DNA from: Rhizobium acidisoli
GTDB lineage: Bacteria > Pseudomonadota > Alphaproteobacteria > Rhizobiales > Rhizobiaceae
Direction: 5' to 3'
Length of the DNA: 64,000 nt
NCBI RefSeq assembly: GCF_002531755.2
Contig: NZ_CP035002.1
Span: 372,001 to 436,000, forward strand
Shown: in pieces, positions 17,678-26,273 of the stretch
Position numbering within the stretch: position 1 is the first letter of the stretch
Layout: every line of letters begins with the position of its first letter
The notes under the pieces: generated by a model
Database searches by the model: none
Told to the model about the DNA's origin: nothing
What the model saw: the letters and a program-made list of their open reading frames with translations, nothing else
Program-made: the position numbers and the translations under genes

Positions 17678-18460
17678 TTGAGCGACCACATTCGCACACG
17701 ACATGACGGCGCAGTGCTCGAAGTCGTCATCGACCGGCCGAAGGCGAACGCCATCGACCTTGCGACCAGCCGTGCGCTGGGACTGATCTTCCGGGATTTC
17801 CGCGACGATCCTGAATTGCGCGTCGCCGTGGTCTCGGGCGCCGGTGAGAAGTTCTTTTGCGCCGGATGGGACCTGAAGGCGGCCGCATCAGGCGATGCGG
17901 TCGACGGCGATTACGGTGTCGGCGGCTTCGGCGGGCTGCAGGAATTGCGCGACCTCAACAAGCCGGTCATTTGTGCGGTCAACGGCATCTGTTGCGGCGG
18001 TGGACTGGAGATCGCCCTTTCGGCCGATTTGATCCTCGCCGCCGAACATGCGACGTTCGCACTGCCGGAAATACGCTCCGGCACGGTTGCCGATGCGGCG
18101 TCGATCAAGCTGCCGAAGCGCATCCCCTATCACATCGCCATGGACATGCTTTTGACGGGACGCTGGCTCGATGTTCAAGAGGCGCATCGCTGGGGCTTCG
18201 TCAACGAGGTCCTGCCGGCCGGCCAGCTGATGGAGAGAGCCTGGGAGCTTGCCCGGCTGCTCGCAAGCGGGCCGCCGCTCGTCTATGCGGCCATCAAGGA
18301 AATCGTGCGCGAAGCGGAGGGTTCGACGTTCCAGACTGCCATGAACAAGATCACCAAACGGCAGTTTGCAACCGTCGACCGCCTCTATTCGAGCGAAGAC
18401 CAATTGGAAGGCGCTCGCGCCTTCGCGGAAAAGCGCAACCCCATTTGGAAAGGACAATAA
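17678..18460 (+). CDS. caiD: Carnitinyl-CoA dehydratase / crotonobetainyl-CoA hydratase (CaiD-like, crotonase family)
   Basis: 260 aa. Strong resemblance to E. coli CaiD along the length from memory (DRPKANAID near residue 20, GAGEKFFCAGWDLKAAA, GGGLEIALSADLI, ATFALPE, AFAEKRNPIWKG at the end). Both catalytic glutamates of the crotonase family are present at Glu111 and Glu131. It should interconvert crotonobetainyl-CoA and L-carnitinyl-CoA. The start is a TTG at 17678 behind GGAGGAGG, 6 bases after the preceding stop; it matches the CaiD N-terminus. Last enzyme gene before the transporter genes; a 117-base gap follows. Confidence 0.9.
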   Translation: MSDHIRTRHDGAVLEVVIDRPKANAIDLATSRALGLIFRDFRDDPELRVAVVSGAGEKFFCAGWDLKAAASGDAVDGDYGVGGFGGLQELRDLNKPVICAVNGICCGGGLEIALSADLILAAEHATFALPEIRSGTVADAASIKLPKRIPYHIAMDMLLTGRWLDVQEAHRWGFVNEVLPAGQLMERAWELARLLASGPPLVYAAIKEIVREAEGSTFQTAMNKITKRQFATVDRLYSSEDQLEGARAFAEKRNPIWKGQ

Positions 18461-18485
18461 GCAGGCGGCAGCAACCGCAATGTTT

Positions 18486-18500
18486 CCCGCATGATGCGGG
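18486..18500 (+). other. Small hairpin between caiD-like gene and binding-protein gene
   Basis: CCCGCA/TGCGGG with a 3-base loop, not followed by a T-tract, in the 117-base gap ahead of the importer genes. It may modulate readthrough; an internal promoter in this gap is also possible. Confidence 0.3.
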
Positions 18501-18577
18501 CACCGGAGGTGGAGAGGAAACCGCCTGCGATCCTGCCCGGAAGTTCTGTCAACGCACCATAAAGAAGGAACTGGGGA

Positions 18578-20167
18578 ATGAACGACTATACGAAATATCT
18601 TGCAAGTCGCGTCACTGCGGGCGGGCTCAGCCGCCGCGAATTCATGGGACGCGCCATGGCGGCGGGCATCACACTTGCCGTCGCCGACAAGCTCTTCACC
18701 GAACGCGCCGAGGCCGCCGAACCGAAGCGTGGCGGCCATCTGAAGCTTGGCCTCGAAGGCGGTGCCGCCACCGATTCCAAGGACCCGGCGAAATTCCTGT
18801 CGCAGTTCATGTTCTGCGTCGGCCGTTGCTGGGGCGACATGCTGGTTGAGTCAGACCCGCTGACCGGTGCCGCCGTGCCGGCGCTCGCCGAATCCTGGGA
18901 GCCGTCGAAAGACGCGGTGACCTGGACCTTCAAGATCCGCAAGGGCGTCAAGTTCCACGACGGCAAGGAACTGACGATCGACGACGTCGTCGCGACGCTG
19001 AAGCGCCACACCGATAAAAAGTCGGAATCCGGGGCGCTCGGTGTCCTCGGCTCGATCAAGGAGATCAAGGCCGACGGCGGCAACCTGGTGCTGACACTCA
19101 GCGAAGGCAATGCCGATATGCCGCTGCTGCTTTCCGACTACCATCTGGTCATCCAGCCGAATGGTGGTGTCGAGGATCCCCTCGCCTCGATCGGCACCGG
19201 CCCCTATAAGCTGACGAGCTTCGAAGCGGGCGTGCGGGCCACCTTCGAAAAGAATAAGGACGACTGGCGCAGCGACCGGGGTTATGTCGATTCGATCGAG
19301 GTCATCGGCATGAACGATGCGACCGCGCGCATCGCCGCACTTTCGTCCGGCCAGGTGCACTATATCAACCGCGTCGATCCGAAGACCGTCAATCTGTTGA
19401 AACGCGCGCCGAACGTCGAGATCCTCTCGACCGCCGGCCGAGGCCACTACGTCTTCATCATGCATTGCGACAAGGCGCCGTTCGACAATAACGACCTGCG
19501 CCTGGCGCTGAAATACGCCATGGATCGCGAAACCATGGTGCAGAAGATCCTCGGCGGTTACGGCAAGGTCGGCAACGACTTCCCGATCAACAGCACCTAT
19601 GCGCTGTTTCCCGAAGGCATCGAGCAGCGTGTCTACGATCCCGATAAGGCCGCCTTCCATTACAAGAAATCGGGCCATAGCGGCTCGGTCCTCTTGCGCA
19701 CCTCTGAAGTCGCTTTCCCCGGCGGCGTCGATGCGGCCGTGCTCTATCAGGAAAGCTGCAAGAAGGCTGGGATCGAGATCGAGGTTAAGCGCGAGCCGGG
19801 CGACGGCTACTGGACCAACGTCTGGAACGTCCAGCCCTTCTCGACCTCATACTGGGGCGGCCGGCCGACGCAGGACCAGATGTATTCCACCGCCTATCTC
19901 TCGACGGCGGACTGGAACGACACCAAGTTCAAGCGTCCCGACTTCGACAAACTGCTGTTGCAGGCCCGCTCCGAGCTTGATGAAGCCAAGCGCAAGGACA
20001 TGTATCGCGCCATGGCGATGATGGTGCGCGATGAAGGCGGCGTGATCCTGCCGATGTTCAACGACTTCGTAAACGCCTCCACCAAGCAGGTGAAGGGTTA
20101 TGTCCACGACATCGGCAACGATATGTCGAACGGCTATGTCGCAACCCGCGTCTGGCTGGACGCCTGA
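18578..20167 (+). CDS. ABC transporter substrate-binding protein (family 5, Dpp/Opp type), Tat-exported
   Basis: 529 aa. The N-terminus carries a twin-arginine signal (LSRREFMGRAMAAGI), with a cut after AEAAE, so the protein is exported folded. The mature part follows the family-5 fold (HLKLGLEGGA, ESWEPSKDAVTWTFKIRKGVKFHDG, GTGPYKL, NDLRLALKYAMDRE). Ribosome site AAGGA. Expected role: periplasmic capture of the substrate for the adjacent permeases. Family 5 proteins bind peptides but also opines, nickel and amino-acid derivatives; the operon suggests carnitine, a butyrobetaine or an acylated form (inference). A near duplicate lies at 24678-26258. A stable hairpin follows the stop. Confidence 0.88.
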   Translation: MNDYTKYLASRVTAGGLSRREFMGRAMAAGITLAVADKLFTERAEAAEPKRGGHLKLGLEGGAATDSKDPAKFLSQFMFCVGRCWGDMLVESDPLTGAAVPALAESWEPSKDAVTWTFKIRKGVKFHDGKELTIDDVVATLKRHTDKKSESGALGVLGSIKEIKADGGNLVLTLSEGNADMPLLLSDYHLVIQPNGGVEDPLASIGTGPYKLTSFEAGVRATFEKNKDDWRSDRGYVDSIEVIGMNDATARIAALSSGQVHYINRVDPKTVNLLKRAPNVEILSTAGRGHYVFIMHCDKAPFDNNDLRLALKYAMDRETMVQKILGGYGKVGNDFPINSTYALFPEGIEQRVYDPDKAAFHYKKSGHSGSVLLRTSEVAFPGGVDAAVLYQESCKKAGIEIEVKREPGDGYWTNVWNVQPFSTSYWGGRPTQDQMYSTAYLSTADWNDTKFKRPDFDKLLLQARSELDEAKRKDMYRAMAMMVRDEGGVILPMFNDFVNASTKQVKGYVHDIGNDMSNGYVATRVWLDA

Positions 20168-20200
20168 GGGGCGCAACGCCCTTCGATCTCCGACGAAGCC

Positions 20201-20228
20201 GGGACCGCGGGATGAAACCTGCGGTCCC
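20201..20228 (+). other. Intercistronic hairpin behind binding-protein gene
   Basis: GGGACCGCGG and CTGCGGTCCC form a 10-bp stem (one G-T pair) with an 8-base loop between the binding-protein stop and the permease start. No T-tract follows. It probably protects the upstream mRNA and raises binding protein over permease. The alternative permease start at 20212 would sit inside this loop, which argues against that start. Confidence 0.55.
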
Positions 20229-20256
20229 TCCTGACGTTTTACGAGAGGCCTTCGCC

Positions 20257-21264
20257 ATGACCAATCCTGCCCCGAGCAATATCTTGCCGGGCTTGAGGTT
20301 GCGGCAGCGTTTTCCGCTGCTTGCCCTCATCCTCGAGCGCTTCGTGCTCAGCATCATCCTGCTTTTCGCTGTTTCCATCCTGATTTTCGGCGGCCTGGAA
20401 GCGCTGCCCGGCGATTTCGCCACCACCTATCTCGGCCAGTCGGCCACACCGCAGGCGGTCGCCAATATCCGTCAGGATCTCGGGCTGAACCGGCCGGTGA
20501 CGACGCGTTACGTCGAGTGGCTCGGCAACGCCGTCCAGGGTGACTTCGGCACCTCCTGGGCCAGCAAGAATTCGGTGAGTGAGCAGATCGGCAAGCGCCT
20601 CGGCAATTCGCTCTTTCTGGCGGGTTTCGCGGCGGTCATCTCAGTGCCGCTCGCCGTCGGCCTCGGCATGCTCTCGGTGCATTTCCGCAACCGCATGCCG
20701 GATAAGATCATCAATGTGATTTCGCTTGCGGCGATCTCCCTGCCGGAATTCTTCATCGGCTATCTGCTGATCCTGTTCTTCGCCGTGAAGCTGGGCATGG
20801 CGACCTTTCCGGCGACAGTCTACGACAGCATGGGTTTCGTCGAACGGTTGAAGGCGATTGCGCTGCCGACCGCGACCCTGGTACTCGTCGTGCTGGCGCA
20901 CATGATGCGCATGACGCGGGCGGCGATCCTCTCGGTCATGTCTTCGGCCTATATGGAGACCGCCGAGCTGAAGGGCCTTGGCGCCTTGCGCTCGATCGTC
21001 AAGCACGCTGCTCCCAATGCGCTGGCCCCGATCATCAACGTCGTCGCATTGAACCTTGCCTATCTCGTTGTCGGCGTCGTCGTCGTCGAAGTCGTCTTCG
21101 TCTATCCCGGCATGGGGCAATATATGGTCGACGCGGTCACCGTGCGCGACATGCCTGTGGTGCAGGCCTGCGGCCTGATCTTCGCAGCCGTCTACATCTT
21201 CCTCAACATGATCGCAGATATCCTCGCGATCGTCGCCAATCCAAGGCTGAGGCATCCGCGATGA
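20257..21264 (+). CDS. ABC transporter permease, DppB type
   Basis: 335 aa from the ATG at 20257, preferred because GAGAGG lies 8 bases upstream; an upstream in-frame ATG at 20212 lies in a hairpin. About six membrane helices in the DppB pattern: N-terminal helix, then a large periplasmic loop (TYLGQSATPQAVANIRQDLGLNRPVTTRY), and the EAA-type cytoplasmic loop contacting the ATPase (METAELKGLGALRSIVKHAAPN). Forms a heterodimer with the next gene product. The two permease genes overlap by 4 bases (ATGA). Confidence 0.9.
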   Translation: MTNPAPSNILPGLRLRQRFPLLALILERFVLSIILLFAVSILIFGGLEALPGDFATTYLGQSATPQAVANIRQDLGLNRPVTTRYVEWLGNAVQGDFGTSWASKNSVSEQIGKRLGNSLFLAGFAAVISVPLAVGLGMLSVHFRNRMPDKIINVISLAAISLPEFFIGYLLILFFAVKLGMATFPATVYDSMGFVERLKAIALPTATLVLVVLAHMMRMTRAAILSVMSSAYMETAELKGLGALRSIVKHAAPNALAPIINVVALNLAYLVVGVVVVEVVFVYPGMGQYMVDAVTVRDMPVVQACGLIFAAVYIFLNMIADILAIVANPRLRHPR

Positions 21265-22088
21265 GAGCAAGAGACATTCCCATCACCGCCTGGATCGGCA
21301 TAACAGGCATTGCCCTGGCCTTCATCTTCGCGCTCTTCGCACCCTGGATCGCTCCCTATGGGGAGACGCAGGTCCTAGGCGACGTCTGGCAGCTGCCGGA
21401 CGATCACTATATCTTCGGCCTCGACAATCTCGGCCGCGACATCCTCTCGCGCCTGATCTATGGCGCGCGCACGACGCTGCTCGTCGCCTCCGCCGCCACC
21501 ATCATCTCCTTCTCGCTCGGCATCATCCTGAGCTTCACCGCGGCCGTCTCGCGCGGCCTCGTCGACACGGTCTTTTCCCGCTTCAACGATCTGATGATGT
21601 CGATCCCGACGTTGATCTTCGCACTGGTGGTGCTTGCAGTCCTGCCGCAGAATATGATCGTCCTGATTCTTGTCGTGGCGATCCTCGATTCTACCCGTGT
21701 CTATCGTCTCGGCCGCGCCGTCGCGCTCGACGTCGCGGTGATGGAATTCGTCGAGGCGGCCAAGCTGCGCGGCGAAGGCAAGCTCTGGATCATCTTCCGC
21801 GAAATCCTGCCGAACACGCTGTCGCCGCTGCTGGCCGAGTTCGGCCTGCGCTTCGCCTTCTCGATCCTGTTCCTCTCGACGCTGTCCTTCCTCGGCCTCG
21901 GCATTCAGCCGCCGGCGGCCGACTGGGGCGGCATGGTCAAGGACAACAAGGACGGCATCATCTTCGGCATTTCAGCCGCATTGGTGCCGGGCACGGCGAT
22001 CGCCGTGCTCGCCGTCTGCGTCAACCTCGTCGTCGACTGGCTGCTGAAACGCACATCCAGCCTCAAGGGAGGGCGTGGCGATGCCTGA
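21261..22088 (+). CDS. ABC transporter permease, DppC type
   Basis: 275 aa. DppC-type membrane protein with the N-terminal helix, the periplasmic segment with HYIFGLDNLGRDILSRLIYGAR, and the EAA loop (VEAAKLRGEGKLWIIFREILPN). Starts within the end of the preceding permease gene and overlaps the ATPase gene by 8 bases, so the three are translationally coupled. Shorter at the N-terminus than some homologues. Confidence 0.9.
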   Translation: MRARDIPITAWIGITGIALAFIFALFAPWIAPYGETQVLGDVWQLPDDHYIFGLDNLGRDILSRLIYGARTTLLVASAATIISFSLGIILSFTAAVSRGLVDTVFSRFNDLMMSIPTLIFALVVLAVLPQNMIVLILVVAILDSTRVYRLGRAVALDVAVMEFVEAAKLRGEGKLWIIFREILPNTLSPLLAEFGLRFAFSILFLSTLSFLGLGIQPPAADWGGMVKDNKDGIIFGISAALVPGTAIAVLAVCVNLVVDWLLKRTSSLKGGRGDA

Positions 22089-23712
22089 GCTTCTTTCCGT
22101 TCGCAATCTCAAGATCGAGGCGACCAGCTATCCGCCGGGCGAGCCGCCCAAGCGGGTGACGATCGTCGACGGCGTGTCCTTCGACCTCAAGAAGGGCAAG
22201 GTTCTCGGCCTGATCGGAGAATCGGGCGCCGGCAAGTCGACGATCGGCCTCTCGGCGCTTGCCTACGGCCGCGGCGGCGCCGAAATCACCGGCGGCGAGG
22301 TGCGGCTCGATGGCGCCGATATTCTGACGCTGGGGAAGAACGGCATCCGGAAAATCCGCGGCGCACGGGTCTGCTATGTCGCGCAATCGGCGGCGGCCGC
22401 CTTCAATCCAGCGCACAGGCTCGGCGACCAGGTGATCGAAGCCTCGCTCAAGCATGGCTTGATGACCAGGGAGGAGGCGCGCAAACGGGCGCTTTATCTG
22501 TTCCGCGTGCTCGGCCTGCCCAATCCCGAGACCTTCGGCGAGCGTTTCGCCCATCAGGTCTCCGGCGGCCAGCTGCAGCGTGCGATGACGGCGATGGCGC
22601 TCTGCTCGAACCCCGAGCTCATCGTCTTCGACGAGCCGACCACGGCCCTTGACGTCACCACGCAGATCGACGTGCTGGCGGCGATCAAACATGCGATCGA
22701 GGAGACCCATACGGCTGCCCTCTACATCACCCACGATCTTGCCGTCGTCGCCCAGATTTCCGACGACATCATGGTTCTGCGCCATGGCAAGCAGGTGGAG
22801 TATGGCAGCGTTCAGCAGATCATCGAGGCGCCGCGCGAGGCCTATACCCGCGCTCTCGTCAATGTCAGGCAGGCCTATCGCGAAGAAGCCGCCGATCAGT
22901 CCGCGGCACTTCTCAAAGTGGAGAATGTCAGCGCCGAATATTCCAACGGCTTCAAGGTGCTGCACGATGTCTCGCTGCATGTGCCAAAGGGGCAGACGCT
23001 TGCCGTCGTCGGCGAATCCGGCTCCGGCAAATCGAGCCTGGCACGCGCCATTACCGGCCTGTTGCCGCCGAGGAGCGGACGCATCGTCTTCGATGGCAAG
23101 CCACTGGTGCCCGATCTGAAGAACCGGCCGAACGACGACCTCAGGCGTATCCAGCTGATCTATCAGATGGCCGACACGGCGATGAACCCGAGGCAGACGG
23201 TGCGCGACATCATCGGCCGGCCGTTGACCTTCTATTATGGCCTCAGAGGTGCCGAGAAGACGGCCAGAGTGAAGGAACTGCTCGACCAGATCGAAATGGG
23301 CAACGGCTTCATCGACCGCTACCCGGCCGAACTCTCCGGCGGCCAGAAGCAGCGGGTGGCGATCGCGAGGGCCCTTGCCGCCAAGCCGGAACTCATCCTC
23401 TGCGACGAGCCGACTTCGGCGCTCGATCCGCTGGTGGCCGAGGGCATCCTCAAGCTGCTGCTGCGTCTGCAACAGGAGGAACAGCTGTCCTATATCTTCA
23501 TCACGCACGACATCGCGATCGTCCGGGCGATTGCCGACAGCGTGGCGGTGATGCATCGCGGCAAGCTGGTGCGCTTCGGGCCGAAATCGACGGCACTGTC
23601 GCCACCCTTCGATGATTACACCGATCTGCTGTTGAAATCGGTGCCGGAAATGGAAATTGGCTGGCTAGAACGGGTACTGACGACGCGGAAGATGGCAAGC
23701 GCCGGGAATTGA
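22081..23712 (+). CDS. ABC transporter ATP-binding protein with two fused nucleotide-binding domains (DppD-DppF type)
   Basis: 543 aa from the ATG at 22081, about 8 bases after GGGAGGG; a GTG two codons earlier is possible. Two complete NBDs: first Walker A GESGAGKST, signature VSGGQLQRAM, Walker B VFDEPTTALD; second Walker A GESGSGKSS, signature LSGGQKQRVAIARAL, Walker [11 protein letters not shown]. Both sites look competent, so the single polypeptide supplies the ATPase pair for the permeases just upstream. The importer is thus complete: binding protein, two permeases, fused ATPase. Confidence 0.92.
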   Translation: MPELLSVRNLKIEATSYPPGEPPKRVTIVDGVSFDLKKGKVLGLIGESGAGKSTIGLSALAYGRGGAEITGGEVRLDGADILTLGKNGIRKIRGARVCYVAQSAAAAFNPAHRLGDQVIEASLKHGLMTREEARKRALYLFRVLGLPNPETFGERFAHQVSGGQLQRAMTAMALCSNPELIVFDEPTTALDVTTQIDVLAAIKHAIEETHTAALYITHDLAVVAQISDDIMVLRHGKQVEYGSVQQIIEAPREAYTRALVNVRQAYREEAADQSAALLKVENVSAEYSNGFKVLHDVSLHVPKGQTLAVVGESGSGKSSLARAITGLLPPRSGRIVFDGKPLVPDLKNRPNDDLRRIQLIYQMADTAMNPRQTVRDIIGRPLTFYYGLRGAEKTARVKELLDQIEMGNGFIDRYPAELSGGQKQRVAIARALAAKPELILCDEPTSALDPLVAEGILKLLLRLQQEEQLSYIFITHDIAIVRAIADSVAVMHRGKLVRFGPKSTALSPPFDDYTDLLLKSVPEMEIGWLERVLTTRKMASAGN

Positions 23713-23771
23713 AGGCGCGAAATCGTTCGGCACTCATCCGGATATGATGGCTTCGTTGGAAATCGGTGTCT

Positions 23772-24557
23772 TCAATACTCTGCCGGCACCGCATACACTT
23801 CCGCGGATGGATCTGCGAGGAACGAGCGCACCGTCGGTGGCAGCTGGCGTGAAGACAGCGGCAATGGTCCGCAACGCGACAGAAGCTCGCGCAGGTTGGG
23901 CTCGGCGCCGACATGCCGCCAGATCATCCGCGACGCATACGGGAGATTTTCCCGTCGCCACGAGATTCCCATTGTCGTCCCGCGCAGATAGACGCGCTGG
24001 TACTCATCGAATGGCAGGAGGATCGTCTGTGAAAGTACCGGATTTGGGCCGACGACTCGCTCCGTAATGAAGATCCGGTTTCGATAGAAGGCCGCAAGGC
24101 CGACATATTTCGAAAATTGCTGGATGCCGTTTCCAGCGTCCCGCAGGCGCTCCATTGATTTGACATGCACAAGCCCACCCTTCTCCACAAAGCGGCTGCA
24201 CGAACAGACAACCATTCCCGGCCAGGACGGGGAGCGATGATAGGTCTGGAAATAGCCAATATGGCGCCGGAGCGCGGTCAGATCGCCTGGGAACGCCTTT
24301 AATAGTTCGGAACTTTGATTGAGATCTAGAGTCGGTTTGCGAAGCCGCTCGCGAAAGAGCCTGGGAGCGAGACCAAAGTCGGCCGCGTCGAGATCGAAAT
24401 ACTTGGCTATGCGCGCGAGATTATGGGCAGACGGCCTCGTCTGGCCGTTGATATATCGATTGAATTGCTGTCGGTTGATGTCGATCGCGCGGCAAAGATG
24501 CGAAATGGAACGCTGCGTGGCACAGGCGATCTTGAGGTTCTCAACTAGGTGGGGCAT
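23772..24557 (-). CDS. XRE-type helix-turn-helix transcriptional regulator
   Basis: 261 aa. The N-terminal 60 residues form a lambda-repressor-like HTH (SISHLCRAIDINRQQFNRYINGQTRPSAHNLARIAKYF). The rest is a larger domain of unknown fold, with a short cysteine pair VVCSCSRF near residue 118 and an aromatic-rich part; it may bind a ligand. It sits between the importer operon (convergent) and the second binding-protein gene (divergent, 120 bases between starts). It therefore probably controls the second binding protein and the hydrolase behind it. The base composition looks less G/C-biased at third positions than the carnitine genes (impression only, not computed). Confidence 0.8.
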   Translation of the reverse strand: MPHLVENLKIACATQRSISHLCRAIDINRQQFNRYINGQTRPSAHNLARIAKYFDLDAADFGLAPRLFRERLRKPTLDLNQSSELLKAFPGDLTALRRHIGYFQTYHRSPSWPGMVVCSCSRFVEKGGLVHVKSMERLRDAGNGIQQFSKYVGLAAFYRNRIFITERVVGPNPVLSQTILLPFDEYQRVYLRGTTMGISWRRENLPYASRMIWRHVGAEPNLRELLSRCGPLPLSSRQLPPTVRSFLADPSAEVYAVPAEY

Positions 24558-24677
24558 CGGCGGTTCCGTCTTGAGGATAGCAGCGTAAACTCGCTCAAAG
24601 ATGCGTCAAGTCGCGAAATTGCGTGAAGCAGCCTGATCTCTACGTTCCCCTCTAATAACGTTGAAAAGGGAACTGAA

Positions 24678-26258
24678 ATGACACGTGAAAAGGATCAATC
24701 TTCGCCCCTGAGTATCGGCCGCCGTCACTTCGTTGGCGGTGCCGTCGCGCTGGGTGCTTTGCCAGTCCTCACCTCCGGCCTCTTGATGCCGCGCGATGCC
24801 CGCGCGCAGGAAGCGAAGCGCGGTGGTCATCTGAAACTCGGTCTCAAGGGCGGCGCCACCAGTGATGCGCTCGATCCCGCGACCTATAGCGCCTCGGTGT
24901 TGTTCGTGATTGGCCGTCTCTGGGGCGACACCCTTGTCGAATCCGACCCTAAGACCGGTACGCCCTTGCCGTCGCTGGCGACTTCCTGGACGCCATCGGC
25001 GGACGCATCCGTCTGGACTTTCAAAATCAGGAACGACGTGCAGTTTCACGACGGCAGCAAGATGACCGTCGCGGACATCGTCGCGACACTGAAGCGACAC
25101 GCGGACAAGAATTCGCAGTCGGGCGCTCTGGGACTCATGGCCTCGATCACCGGTATCGAAGAAAAAGCGGGCGACCTTGTCCTCACACTTTCGGAAGGCA
25201 ATGCGGACCTACCTTTGCTTTTGACCGACTATCACCTGATCATCCAACCGAAGGGCGGCCTCGACAAGCCTGCGGCGGCCATCGGTACAGGTCCTTACAT
25301 TCTGAAAAGCTTCGAACCGGGCGTTCACGCAACCTTCGAGAAAAACCCGAAGGATTGGCGCTCCGACCGCGGCTTTGTCGACAGTGTCGAAATCCTCGTC
25401 ATCAACGACAATACCGCCCGCGTTGCCGCACTTGCCTCCGGCCAAGTCCATTTCGTCAACAATGTCGACCCCAAGACAGTCCCGATGCTGCAGCGAGCAC
25501 CGACCGTCGAAATCCTCCGGAATGCAGGCAAGGGCTTCTATTGTTTCCTAATGCATTGCGACACGGCTCCCTTCGACAACACTGATCTTCGGCTTGCGCT
25601 GAAATATGCCATCGATCGTCAGGCGATCCTCGACAAGGTTCTGGGCGGCTACGGAGCCATCGGCAACGACTATCCGGTCAATTCTAACTACGCTCTCGCC
25701 CCGACCGATATCGAGCAGCGCCCTTATGATCCAGACAAGGCCGCCTTCCACTTCAAGAAAGCGGGTCTCGACCGCTCCATTCAGCTGCTCACGTCAGACG
25801 CAGCCTTTCCGGGCGCTGTGGATGCGGCGATCCTGTTCCAGCAAAGCGCGCGCAAGGCCGGCATCACGATCGACGTCAAGCGCGAACCGGAAGACGGCTA
25901 CTGGACCAATGTCTGGAACAAGCAGCCCTTCTGCGCCTCGTTCTGGGGCGGTCGTCCGACCCAGGATTCGCGCTATTCCACCTCTTACCTGTCGACCGCA
26001 GAATGGAACGACACGCGTTTCAAGCGCCCTGACTTCGACAAATTGGTTCTGCAAGCAAGGTCAGAACTTGATGAGGCTAAGCGCAAGGTGCTTTATCGGC
26101 AATTGGCCCTGATGGTGCGAGACGATGGCGGTCTGATTCTGCCCGTCTTCAACGACTACATCATGGCCTCTTCGAAAATGCTGAAGGGATATGTCGACGA
26201 TATCGGCAACGATATGTCCAACGGCTACATCGGCAGCCGCGTGTGGCTTAATGCCTAA
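24678..26258 (+). CDS. Second family-5 ABC substrate-binding protein, Tat-exported paralogue
   Basis: 526 aa, strikingly similar along its whole length to the protein encoded at 18578-20167 (shared: KRGGHLKLGL, LKRHADK/LKRHTDK, LSEGNAD-PLLL-DYHL-IQP, GDGYWTNVWN-like segment, DDIGNDMSNGY). It has its own twin-arginine signal (IGRRHFVGGAVALGA). There are no permeases of its own, so it likely delivers a related ligand to the upstream importer. Followed after 15 bases by the CocE-type hydrolase gene, so the pair forms an operon facing the XRE regulator. The differing codon style from its paralogue suggests the copy was gained separately, not by a recent tandem duplication (impression). Confidence 0.88.
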   Translation: MTREKDQSSPLSIGRRHFVGGAVALGALPVLTSGLLMPRDARAQEAKRGGHLKLGLKGGATSDALDPATYSASVLFVIGRLWGDTLVESDPKTGTPLPSLATSWTPSADASVWTFKIRNDVQFHDGSKMTVADIVATLKRHADKNSQSGALGLMASITGIEEKAGDLVLTLSEGNADLPLLLTDYHLIIQPKGGLDKPAAAIGTGPYILKSFEPGVHATFEKNPKDWRSDRGFVDSVEILVINDNTARVAALASGQVHFVNNVDPKTVPMLQRAPTVEILRNAGKGFYCFLMHCDTAPFDNTDLRLALKYAIDRQAILDKVLGGYGAIGNDYPVNSNYALAPTDIEQRPYDPDKAAFHFKKAGLDRSIQLLTSDAAFPGAVDAAILFQQSARKAGITIDVKREPEDGYWTNVWNKQPFCASFWGGRPTQDSRYSTSYLSTAEWNDTRFKRPDFDKLVLQARSELDEAKRKVLYRQLALMVRDDGGLILPVFNDYIMASSKMLKGYVDDIGNDMSNGYIGSRVWLNA

Positions 26259-26273
26259 AGCTCTTCTGGATAT

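Noticed and set aside
15722..17704. 660-codon open frame on the minus strand opposite the acyl-CoA ligase gene
   Set aside because: Antisense shadow of a GC-rich gene; low-complexity Arg/Gly-rich translation, no ribosome site, and the plus strand has full domain structure.
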